A stretch of 64,000 nucleotides of DNA from Adiantum capillus-veneris (lineage: Eukaryota > Streptophyta > Polypodiopsida > Polypodiales > Pteridaceae). The DNA lies in NCBI GenBank assembly GCA_014529385.2, contig CM043945.1:91339112-91403111 (forward strand), written 5' to 3'. The position numbers and the translations under genes are program-made. The notes beneath the pieces are model-generated. The model saw nothing but the letters and a program-made list of their open reading frames with translations, was not told the origin of the DNA and did not search any database. Position 1 is the stretch's first letter. Each line of letters begins with the position of its first letter. Positions 32,906 to 43,603 of the stretch are shown here, piece by piece.

Positions 32906-34440
32906 TTTACGTGACCACTAGTCTATGTGGATTCTATTATGTTGCGTGATAGGGAGTCTATAAGTAGTTCTTGCAGTATGGGCGATTGGGTATGTGGCCT
33001 TTGGTTAGGTGAATTTCACAAGGAGCCAAACAATGTCCTTTGGGGAGATGCGTCTTAGCCCTTGAAAGATGAGCCTATCTATTATACTATCACTTGTACC
33101 AATTTTGTTACTCTTATTTAAGTAGCCACATTTTGTACACACACAAGTAGTATAGTTATGTTAGTTTATTTCATAATCAAGTATTATGGTTTTTACGCTT
33201 TTTGCACTGTGCAATTGTTGTTTTTATTATCTCAATTTTAATCTACTTTAATCATGCCAACTCATCTCTAATCCTTTCAAATACTTACTACTAATAACTC
33301 TCTTACTTTCTACCTATTCTTTGTATTGTGTGCACTACTTTGTGTCTATATACTACTTTGATGTGGAAGAATGGATGCCACTTATAAAATCTTGAAACTC
33401 TTTTAGAAAAACTTTTCAGCCTTGATTTTTCAAGGAAAAATACTTAAACATACCCATTTCTTTTAGCCTTGATTTTGCAACGAAAACTAAAAAGAATGGG
33501 TATTAATTTATGGAAGAAAAACCATTTACTGGAATTTGTGTCTCATGTCCAAATTTGGACATTGGAGATCATGGTTTAATGAAATTAGTAAACAACAATT
33601 TATTCATTTATGTAAAGAAGAAAGCCTTTTATTGAGATTTGCAACTATAGCATGTCCACATTGACCTTAAAATGTTAATTCGGGCCAATAATCTTATAAA
33701 CAAGATTATTTCACCTTAATAAGAAAATTTACACCATAAACCAAAATGTGTGAGCCCGCACGTGGTGTGTGTGTGTGAGAGAGAGAGAGAGAGCAACTTT
33801 TAACTTTTCTTTATATTTGTGATTTTTAATGAATCTTTTGAATTGGCGCTTAAAGCAAAAGAATAAGAAAGAATACTATATCCCCAACCAGGGCCAGAAA
33901 AATACATTTTTCCTAATTGAACAAACTAAGGGGAAACTTGAAATTCTCTCGGTTTTTAGGTCAAAATTTGAAGCTTTTGCCGGTAATTACACTAAAACTT
34001 GTGTAAATTTGCCGGTTTTCTTAAAGGCAACCTCAAAAACTAATCGGGATTTTATAATTTCAGCCGGTTAAAATACACTAGACCCCGGTTTTTTTCTAAC
34101 ACTGTCCACAACTACAACCAATATAATGCTCACCATGATACCTTACACAATTAAAGACCAGAATGGACACATCTGACATAAAAGAGAGCAAAAGAACAAG
34201 AGAAAGTACTAAGGATAAACGAGTGAATAATGGGATAGGTCCCGATGATTGGATGCTCAATTTAAAGACACATAAGCAGATCTTTCAAGACAACCGAATG
34301 CGTGCTTCTAGACTGTTAGCTCAGCTGGGAGGTGTCAAAGACTGTAAGATCTGTGCTCGATTTGCATTAACAACAAATTAGAAAAATTAGGCTTAGCTAG
34401 TTTCGCATCTCGCCTCGCTTTTTGTTACGCGCGATGGCAG
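32906..34440. other. No gene recognised; short GT/GA microsatellite
   Basis: AT-rich, with a (GT)n(GA)n tract at 33761-33794 and short open frames (33829-34071, 34163-34381) without recognisable motifs. Nothing else stands out. Confidence 0.4.
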
Positions 34441-34455
34441 TGTTTGGACTAGATC

Positions 34456-34457
<2 letters not shown>

Positions 34458-34502
<45 letters not shown>
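34458..34502. repeat. (CT)n microsatellite
   Basis: About 22 CT units, directly beside the left arm of an inverted repeat (34506-34519). Confidence 0.95.
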
Positions 34503-34505
<3 letters not shown>

Positions 34506-34642
34506 GTGGATATCGGGTATAGGTAGACCTTTCTTGTCGCTGTCAATCGCACCCCTTCTTGTCCAAAATGGAGTAGCGTAGACGAAATTCGCCCAGCCCC
34601 ATGGTAAAGGTGCTTAATGTGGCCCCTTTACCCGATATCCAC
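34506..34642. repeat. Perfect 14-bp inverted repeat around a 109-bp spacer
   Basis: GTGGATATCGGGTA at 34506-34519 pairs with TACCCGATATCCAC at 34629-34642. The spacer holds no protein frame. It could be a tiny TIR element or a hairpin precursor, but I found no target duplication and pairing does not extend past the arms. Confidence 0.6.
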
Positions 34643-34649
34643 ATCAATA

Positions 34650-36388
34650 GCCAAATCTAATGCTCACCAAAGTAAGGTCACTCTTTCTTTTAGCAGGCAA
34701 AACTAAACAACTTCAAAGATGCATGTATACACAACTTCAAAGACGCGCGTAATGTGGGATGGGAGTTATGAGGTATGATGGTTACTTTCTTTTAGTGAAA
34801 ATATGCATGGTCATTAATGAGATTGCCTTTGAAAAAGTCTCGAAAGTTTCATGACGGATAATAAAGAAAAGGAAACTCAATGATAGAGTACATGTTTTAT
34901 AGTGAATACCAAGTTAAACAAAAAGACACAATTGGTAGATTGCATAAGATATACTTTTGGCTTTGCATTGGGTTAGGGACATGCGATCGAGATGGTTCTC
35001 ATCTTTGCTTTTCCTCTCAAGGGCTCAAAGTAGGGAGCTTCGCAAGAGCTGCTTTGGTAGGATGACTTTGCGGTTTTGGATCCGAGTCTTGAGATGGTTG
35101 GAAGTGCCTCAGGGGTGGAGGTTTTGCCATGGTTGGGGAATTGCTTGGCTACCCCTCCCTCGCAAGTCCCTCACATGCTCCAACCACCTCTCTTTTTGGC
35201 TATATGAGAGAGGGATCTTCCACCTCTCCTCTATGAAACAACAAAGGCTAGTGGTCTTTCGATTGCAGTTTGGCAAGGCTTTGATTCATGGTAGGTATAG
35301 GGCCCTTGCTACACGGAGCGCAATAGTTAGGCGGAAAGCTTCTCCTTGGGTTTGTTGGCCATGGTGCTTGGTCTTTGTCTCAATCTTTGATGGCTACTTT
35401 AGGTCTTGGTTTATGGTGCTCGCCTCACCATGAATAGCATGTGGTCAAATGTCCTATGTGTCCCCCGGGTGGCTTCTTGGATGTGTGGGTGATAGAGAGA
35501 TCTTGTTTGATGATGGAGTCTAGCTTCCCCATTATTGTGGTAGTGTGCTCTCTCTTGTTTTTGATAGGGTGGCTACCTTATTAGCCTTGTTATCCAATTG
35601 TTAGTCTTGGGACCTTTGGATGCCTTTTCTTTTTCTTTTTTTGCCCCCAAACTCACAATCATGAGTGTATGTATTGTATTCATCATAAAAAATGTACAAA
35701 GTGGCCTCAAGCTCATGTCGAGCCTTGAGGGCTTCCGTAATACATTGAAAAGCCACCAAATCTCACCAAAAGGTGAGAATCTACCCATATCTAGGCTAGC
35801 CTTAGTCCATTAGGACAGCGTTAAGGGCCCTATACCACGCGTCTGAGTTCTTCCTTTTACCAATGTATACAATCAATTTCCTGCTTTCTTGCACGATCTC
35901 TAAAACTAGCAGAAGACAAATCATTCTCAAAGATTCAATAGTTCATGGTCTTCCATATTTTCTTAAAATAGTAAAATCTAACAGCTTGTATACAAACAAG
36001 TAGCACTTGGATTTTCATCACCATCCCTCCTAGGAACATGCCGTTCTTGAAAAACTATATTTTCCAGGTCCTTTGAAAATTTTCACATCTTCTTGTCATG
36101 CCACTTATAGTAGGGCACTCCTTGAATTGATAAGGGTGGTCCTCACAAGCCATTTTGCATCCCAAGCATCAACCAAACCCAATCCCTATGGCAAGAACCT
36201 TTACTCTTGTTGCAATTGCCACCCATCTTGCCTCCAACCATCGCTTCCCCCAAAGCTTGTTCAGGGGGCAAATTAATCAGACTATATGATTAGAGTGTGA
36301 TAAATATCCTTGGTTTTTGGTTCACAGAAGTGGCTGCTCCTAGGCGATCGCCAAGCTTTCCACTCGAACATGGATTCACACGCCGGCA
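34650..36388. other. No gene recognised
   Basis: The longest frame (34957-35433, 158 residues, Trp/Arg-rich) matches no family I know and looks like chance translation. The sequence has the look of decayed repeat DNA. Confidence 0.4.
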
Positions 36389-36393
36389 TGACC

Positions 36394-38169
36394 TGTAATG
36401 GAAATGGCCTTGAAACTTTGAGAGTGGCGGAATTAGGAAATTAGGTGAAGCACTTTTGTGAGACTACTTTGTGAGCATAGCGGGTGAACTTAATTGATGG
36501 TAGAAACATAAACATGGTACTTAGTTAATTTGGCATGACCAATACTTTTGCAAGAGAGGGAGTTTAGAGAACTTGACAATAGTTGAGGACCAGATTCATA
36601 CGAAGCCGGTCCCCCCTCCAATAGGCATTTGTATTATAGTTTCTCCCATCAAGAGAGACTTGGTACATTACAATCTTTGTGTTCCTTGTGATCTAAGTGA
36701 TGCAATGAAGATGGAAAGCTTCATGCATCACAAACATAACATAAAATTTGTAGAAAGCATTAACTATCCCAAGCCTCATTCTCATATCTCAAGCACCTTC
36801 GAAGATGGAGAGAGCTAGCGGGGAATGAAGGTAGGGAAGAGGAAGAAGAAACATTCCATAGGAGAAAGAAATAGTTCCTCATGTATTATCACTCTTGTTG
36901 CTAGCATACATAATAGCATAGTAATGAAGATAGAGAAGATGGCAAGCTTAAGCATTGAAGCATGGCTCTTGGTTGGATTTGCATTCCATAGCTAAGAGTG
37001 TTGTGTAGGCTCTCACTTCTCACAAGCTTAGAGAAGGAGGTCGAGTTCCTCAACTTTCACCAAGTGAGAATGATCCACAAAATGAGTGTGTGTGTGGTGT
37101 ATACCCCCCAACACCCCCCTTGCTTACTTGGGGTGAGTTGTAGCTTTTACACATGTTCAAGCTCATTGGACCCCTCTCTCCCCTAGCGAATCACATGTAG
37201 CATGCATTCAAGTACATGGGTAGTCTTTGGACAATTATCCTCCTTACCCCTTAGAGAGAGAGAGTTTGAAAATATGTAGATATTTGTTGGATGGAACTAG
37301 AAGCTCATTGGACCCCTCTTTAGCCCAACCAACAGCATTTAAGCACACCATATGGCTAAGTATAGGGAGAGTCTGACATGTGTCCCATGTGCCCTTTGAG
37401 AAAAGGGGTGCCCTTTAGGTGAGTGGGAGGTTAAGTCAAAGATTACCCTAACTTTGAGACTTTCATGCATGGGAAGCTTCTCAAGCACCTTTATAATTAA
37501 GTTTGTAGGGTCTCTTTTTGACTCAAACACCTTACTCCCTATGCATGAGAAGCTTCTCAAGCACCTTCCTCATTAAGTTTGTAGGGTCTCTTTTTGACTC
37601 AAGTACCTTACTCCCCATGCATAGTAAGCTTCTCAAGCACCTTCCCCATTAAGTATGACAAGCACCTCAAGTACCTCAGTCATCAAGCATGACAAGCACT
37701 TCAATCACCTTAGTCATCAAGCATGCACCTTAGTCAGCAAGCACGCCAAAGCACCTCAAGCTTAGGTCAAGTTCCCACCTCAAGTTCAGCCCTAGCTTGT
37801 TTAAGGTCATTGCTTAAGGTCAAAGGACTTTTAACACTAACCATTGGAGGTCTTTAATGAAGCTAACCCTAAGGTCTTTTAAGTTCCATTAGATGCACAT
37901 TTCCTTTTGGACCCTTATTGAGATGTAACCATCTCTCTTTTTGATCCCCTTCTAAGGTAAGTCTAAAAACACTTATTGCACATTGCTCTTTGATAGACCA
38001 TCTACTTTTGGACCCTTATTGAGCACCTATCTTTTTGGTCCCATGTTGAGATAGGTCTAAAAACACATATCTCTATTCTAACTCTTGTTTCTGTTTATTC
38101 TCCCACATTAAATGATCAATTTAACATGAGAAAAACATTTGGTATAGTTAGATATTATATTTTATAATA
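36394..38169 (-). mobile_element. Solo LTR of the chromovirus A family
   Basis: About 1776 bp, reverse-oriented. It is flanked by TGACC on both sides (36389-36393 and 38170-38174). The plus-strand left end (TGTAATGGAAA...GTGAGCATAGCGGGT) is the reverse complement of the chromovirus A LTR end. 36573-36830 matches LTR positions about 6130-6370, and the right end is the reverse complement of the LTR start (TTAGATATTATATTTTATAA). One terminus is TA rather than CA. No internal region is present, so LTR-LTR recombination is the likely origin. Confidence 0.88.
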
Positions 38170-38174
38170 TGACC

Positions 38175-39245
38175 TTTGGATGCCTTTTCATGAACATTTT
38201 TTGAGTTTTATATGGTTTCTTACTCCTGATTCGTGAGTATTGCTAGAAAAATAAAAAATTTACTTTTGGCTTTGAAAGAACGTTATAACGCAAAACAAAT
38301 TATGGGCTTACAAAAGCTACCTGAAAATAAGTGAAGTTAAGGTTTTTACAGTAGGATTAAAATTATTGTTAAATCTACACTCTTTATAAAGAGCTTAAGA
38401 AAATGCTCTTTTATAAAAGAGCTTAAGGAAATGTTTAACATAATAAAGTCACCATTGTGAGTTCTGCATTTAATAACAAAGAAGAGAAAATGCTGAGAGC
38501 TCAATGCTTCTACTTGTCACATATTTGGCTCACTTTAAAAAAAGAAAAAAAGGGAAGGTTAAGATTCTACGAAATGAAAAGCTTTTGACAATGGAAAGTC
38601 AAAAGACTTTTGTGTACATAAAGAGAGGTAGGCTTTTGTCCATAGCTATTGTTCACCTTTAGAATCTTAAACTTTTCATATTCATTCTTTTTTGGCCTTT
38701 GTAAGGCTTTAGTAAAGCGTTGCATATTGGGAGCAATTATGGACCATTGGATAAAGCTCCCTGAGTAGAGTGACACTAGATGGCAAGTTAATGATGACAA
38801 ACTTTTTTTAAACTATTTCTTATGGGAGGGGAATTTGTAAGCAGTTTCCTTTTTGCAACACTCATAAAGTGAGTGATTTTGTATTCAAAACAAAAAAGAA
38901 TACAAAGGAACCCTTGCTCCCTCAATCCGAGACAAGGTATCACCATAGTCTAATCAACCATATCTATTGGCTAACGAGGGAGCCACTAACACTAGAGATT
39001 GGCTAGATTAGGAGCCAGCTATCTGAGAGAAAAAAGAAGGAAGAAATTGAGTCCAAACAAGGGATGCCACCAAGCCACAAGGGCTATCAGCCCACCCTCA
39101 CATGCCTATCTTGCAGTGGCACAACCACCCGCAACACATGAGGTAGATTGGGAATGTCCAAAATCACTGAAGAGCATAAGGAAATAAGCCACAACTTGCC
39201 ATAGAATAACTCTAGCTTGTGGATGATGAAATCCTCATACTTGAC
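38175..39245. other. No gene recognised
   Basis: AT-rich (about 38200-38560 especially). No frame with a known domain. Confidence 0.4.
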
Positions 39246-39249
39246 CCAT

Positions 39250-40310
39250 ATGGGTGTTGATATTTGTTACCGCTCTCTTTAAAGAGTATTGGGTCATACA
39301 CAAGCTTTCTCATCCTCTTTCACCTTGTTTTTTGCTCAATTCTTACAATGTTGGCAAGCTTGTTCTTCTAGTTTTTGGGGTGTCTGTCACATCCGCACCA
39401 CTAACTAGTGGAAACCCCCTCTACTTTAGAAGCCTACATGTGACATCATCACATATGTCACTAGATACGAGTGTCCTACTCCTATAAAAGAAGCCCCATC
39501 TACACACTTTGTACCCAAGTGTTGCTCCATCATTTGAGCCCAGTTTGTATTCACCATTTGCATTTAGTTTATTATAAATTTACCTTATGTTTTTCTAAAG
39601 TCCTTGTGAGAGGGGTGTTGATATTTGTTACCGCTCTCTTTAAAGAGTATTGGGTCACACACAAGCTTTCTCATCCTCTTTCACTTTGTTTTCTGTTCAA
39701 TATCTTACAATGTTTCCAAGCCTGAATTTCTATATGTTGGGGTGTGTGCCATGCACATCCGTACCACCAACTAGTGGAAAACCCCTCTACTTTAGAAGCC
39801 TACATTGACATCATCATATATGTCACTAGATTCTCTCTCCGTACTCCTATAAAAGAAGCTCTATCTGCACACTTTGTACCCAAGTGTTGCTCCATCATTT
39901 GAGCCAAGTTTGTATTCACCAATTGCATTTAGTTTGTTATTGATTTACTTTGCAAAACATTAACATCTTGTCATTAATTCACTAACCTCCCATGAATGGT
40001 TCACTATCATTCCTCACCACCAACTTGTGGAAACCCCCTCTACTTTAGAAGCCTACATCTGACATCATCACATAGGTCACTAGATGAGAGTCTTCCTACT
40101 CCTATAAAGAAGCTCTATCTACACACTTTGTACCCAAGTGTTGCTCCATGATTTGAGCCAACTTTGTATTCACCATTTACATTTAGTTTGTTATTAATTT
40201 ACTTTATGTTTCGATGATTGCAATAGTGTTAATCTCTTTCCCTAATCTCGTCATTAATTCACTAACCACCCATGAATGGTTCACTATCGTTTTCACCATA
40301 GGCAATTCCT
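39250..40310 (+). repeat. Three-unit LTR-like tandem array with TATA boxes
   Basis: Units start near 39250, 39613 and 40010 (the last lacks its first part). Shared blocks are TTACCGCTCTCTTTAAAGAG (units 1 and 2), CTAGTGGAAA-CCCCTCTAC (unit 3 has CTTGTGGAAA), CTCCTATAAA and ACACACTTTGTACCCAAGTG. The TATAAA boxes at 39483, 39848 and about 40102 sit in the same place in each unit. Just after the array, TGTGGTATGAAAGCC (about 40317-40331) resembles a tRNA-iMet primer site. This fits tandem LTRs of a small element, which is inference. Confidence 0.6.
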
Positions 40311-40331
40311 TTCATGTGGTATGAAAGCCTA

Positions 40332-40814
40332 GCCTAGCTAATCTCGTTTTTAGCTTAGATGCTCATTAGGACACTTTGATGATTTTTTGCATTAGCATTT
40401 TACTAAATCCATTTTTTTTTACAAACCCTTGCATATTTAATTAACAACACTATTTAGGCTTTATAATGTTTTAATTAACGATACAATTAGGAGAGCCCTT
40501 GAGTTGGCAAGCCAAGTTTGGTAGAGGAGATTGTGAAAGGAATTCAATATATGTTGGGAGCTTATTTTGAAAGGTGAAGGTCAATAAGCCAATTTTGAAG
40601 GCAAGGAAGTGGCCAACCCTTCAAAAGCATAGAATTAGATTCTTTTGTCTTCAAGCATTGATATCGCGTATACAAAAGACATTGTCTCTCAAGCCGACAT
40701 AGTCGACACTAACACCAACCTACACTACATTTGAAACCATCCCCCTTGGCTATTATCCTTGGCACGTCTCGGCCTCAATGATCCCTACAATGTTTGACTC
40801 GCCTACAGTGGAGG
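40332..40814. other. No gene recognised
   Basis: AT-rich spacer between the LTR-like array and the gypsy-B element. No motif seen. Confidence 0.4.
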
Positions 40815-40819
40815 CAAGG

Positions 40820-40951
40820 TGTCAGGACAAGGGCAAGGCCGGGCTATGCAGTGTGGAAAGGGAGTCCAACTAGGGCAAAGGGCTAAGAGCCATGCTATAT
40901 AGTGTGAGGTTGGGAGGTTGACTCCAAGGCACTAGTTCCCCTTGTCTCACA
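40820..40951 (+). repeat. 5' LTR of gypsy family B
   Basis: 132 bp, TGTCAGGACAAGGG...TTGTCTCACA. It pairs with 50504-50655, which has a 20-bp internal gain. Confidence 0.9.
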
Positions 40952-40952
40952 T

Positions 40953-40965
40953 TGGTATCAAGAGC
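40953..40965 (+). promoter_or_regulatory. Primer-binding site of gypsy family B
   Basis: TGGTATCAAGAGC begins two bases after the LTR. It is one inserted base away from the plant initiator-Met primer site TGGTATCAGAGC. Confidence 0.8.
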
Positions 40966-41670
40966 TAGCTTATTTTGGGAAGGCGTGGAGCACTTTTTGC
41001 ATGTGCATGAGGGCAAGGCCGTGGAGCTCTCTCCTTGATTGTCCTTGAGGAGACCTAGTTCGGTGGGCAAACCCGCTTGCGAGGAGAAGCGCCGAGACCG
41101 GACCTGTGCCAAAACCCCCGCTCTCGGGCTTGCCGAATGCGCACGGGCCTGCTGGGGATTTCATTTGCCTGTGGTGGGTGGTTTCAACCAACATCCAAGG
41201 TGGGTTGAGAGTTCTCGGCCCTCACGCTGCCTGCGAAGACGCCATCGATTGTGCATGAGTTTTTTTCACACAGTGGGCACCCAACCCTTACAATTGGCGG
41301 CCAATCTCGATTTTTTTGAAAATTTAGGGGTCGGTACCCACAGTAGGGTACCCCCCCTCCCTCTTGTGAAGCAAAACCTAAAAGTTCTGTTGCATATACT
41401 ACACATGGTCTTCTTGTAAATTGATTTAAGTCGACTTCAATTTATCCAAGATACAAAGACCAGTGCAGTACTGGTGCTCAAGGCAACCACACCTACATTA
41501 ACGGACTGTTTTCTTGGAATCTAGAGCAAGATTACATCCTCAACGGCAATTGGAGCACGAACGAAATTAGCAAGGCTAATTACTGGTGTCAACGAGATTC
41601 TTTATCGATATTTACTGGTTGCAGTACATCCTATATCTACGAAACATCTTGTCGACATCAGGTATTTTTC

Positions 41671-42494
41671 TTGCAATTCCTTCCACTACACTGTGTTGCC
41701 ATGGATTCATATATCAATATGACTTTTTATTTTGAGCAAAATACGCCTGATCGTGCCCATGATGGCTCGCGGCCGGATGCTCTCACGGAGAGTGCCCGCG
41801 ACGCTACAACAGGTGACAACACTTATGAACTGCTTGATATTCAAGAATTTCGTGCACTTCAGACACGCATATCAGTCATGGAAGGAAATTTTAAATCTTT
41901 AAATGAAAACATCACTAAATTATCCACATTAGTGATCCAATTAATGAAATAGCACTCCAAGGGTCTTGTTGACACACACATGCATGAGCACCCTTCTAAT
42001 CAGGGACAAGGTCCATCTGCCGATGCTTTGCTCACTCTCACTGCAAAAGAGGTGATGAGTTGCTGAAAAACACCAAACCACCGACTTTTAAGGGAGAGGA
42101 CCGAGATCGCAATAAGGATGCAGTGAATATCTTTCTCAGCAAGTGGGATGAAATTCATGCCTTACGACGCACCCCAGACGCAATCAAAGCACTGCAAACA
42201 AGTTTAGCTCTGGAAGGCAAGGCCTACAAATGGTGGATGTCTCTCAAGGAGAAGAATATCATACCACAGATCAAGTTGGGCAGCTTTTGAAACTATGTTT
42301 CGTAAATAATTCTTGCCTACAAATGAGGCAGATCACAAGTGGACGGCTTGGGACACGTGTTCCATGCACCCATACCCATCATTACTTCAATATATATCTC
42401 AATATCGGGATGTTATCCTCAAGTTGGAAGGCCACACCTTTCAGCAAGTACGTGGGTTTATCCATGGTTTGACGCCAAAGCTTAAGAAGCACGT
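41671..42494 (+). pseudogene. Gag N-terminal half of gypsy family B
   Basis: The frame at 41671-41952 gives an acidic N-terminus ending in a heptad-rich segment (LQTRISVMEGNFKSLNENITKL), likely a coiled coil. The frames at 42060-42290 and 42313-42494 give the capsid: PPTFKGEDRDRN, WDEIHALRRTP, YKWWMSLKE, then QQVRGFIHGLTPKLKKHV. Stops separate the three frames. The sequence KKHV is cut by the nested element and continues as KTQDPETLEEA at 46626. Confidence 0.8.
42491..42494. repeat. Target-site duplication ACGT (left) of the gag-only element
   Basis: ACGT abuts the left LTR and recurs at 46622-46625. Removing the element and one ACGT restores the gag reading AAGCACGTCAAG (KHVK). Five bases would require a C/A mismatch. 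Confidence 0.75.
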
Positions 42495-43509
42495 TGTGAC
42501 GTGTTTTGGCGAAACGGTGCGACCACCCCAAAGTCTTTGAGATATGTTTTTTAATGCTTTTGGGGGCCTTAGATGTAAATAAATCATGCTTGTACAAAGT
42601 GTACAAAGATGGTGTGTGCCAGCTGTCTCTACGCATGCCTGCCAGTTGTGCGGGGTACATAGTTTTGCTGTTTTTGTACATAGAAGTGTCGAGACTTAAA
42701 AGTGTGATTAAGTGCTTTAAAAATATGAAGAAAAAATGAACTTTTATCATCTTGGGGTCGTGAGTGAGGAGGAGTTTTCAGCTGTGAAGAAGAAAGCCTC
42801 TCTTGCTGCAGACTGCGGTAGTGCATGGGGATTGTGTAGTGGAGGTGCCCGTGTGTGCGTGCGAGGGCCTGGAGCCTTGATTGGAGAGTGTGTCTCTCAT
42901 CAAGAAGACCATGAACATGGGTGGTGACCTCTGCACTTTCACCCCTCTTCTCTCTTTTTGGTGATGGAAGCTGCGTGAAGCGAAGCTTTGTTGTACGTGT
43001 GTGCCTGCTACTCTGGTTTGGCAGTGAAAGCCCCTTGTTATTGTTGTGAATGGGAGGTTGTTTCCCCATGTTTTCCATGTTTTTTTTTGATTTTTTTGGC
43101 TGAGCATCATGATTTTTTGTATAACTCATGATTGGCATGGTTTTTGATGGGTTTGTGTACATGGTTGGGAGCAACTATGGAGCCCCTTCTTGCATATGCA
43201 AGGTCTGCTGAGATGGTGTGAGGGTATGGTGTTTATGAACAAAAGTGCAGAGATTTTCCTTGGTTCTCATTGGTTTGTTTTCCCAAAATTTAGTGCCTTT
43301 TTTGCTCCCTTGACTGCAATTGATCATAGCTAGGGCTATGACAGCATAGAGGGAAGCTAGTCGAGTGTAGGCGGGGTTTTGTGCATGCAAGGGTGAGTGT
43401 GTTTGTGAGTGGAGATTGGATCCTATCCTCTTGTGAGAGCTACTTTACTTTTCCTCATATATCTGGTGAGTATGGAGGTGTTATAGAGGCCACCCCAAAA
43501 TCCTTCACA
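42495..43509 (+). repeat. 5' LTR of the gag-only element
   Basis: About 1015 bp, starting TGTGACGTG and ending CCTTCACA. It matches 45606-46621 with about 2% substitutions by eye, plus small indels in T runs. Confidence 0.9.
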
Positions 43510-43603
43510 TGTTTTGGTGCCCCCTTTCTGAGGATCTATTTTGGCTCTCCGGTTGAGACTTTCCCTGGAGTCAACCTCAACCTTCTATTTGTAAGTTGTG
43601 TTC

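Noticed and set aside
33829-34071. 80-residue Lys-rich plus frame
   Set aside because: No known motif. AT-rich composition gives Lys/Asn-rich chance frames.
34305-34370. tRNA-like GTTAGCTCAGCTGGGAGG at 34316-34333
   Set aside because: It resembles a D-arm/A-box, but no B-box (GGTTCGAATCC), anticodon stem or acceptor pairing follows, so no tRNA gene can be supported.
34957-35433. 158-residue plus-strand frame
   Set aside because: Trp/Arg-rich, with no recognisable motif, no promoter context and no homologous frame in the window. Most likely chance.
42629-43174. 181-residue minus-strand frame in the LTR of the gag-only element, repeated at 45741-46286
   Set aside because: The conservation reflects LTR duplication, not selection on a protein. 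The composition is low-complexity and has no domain.
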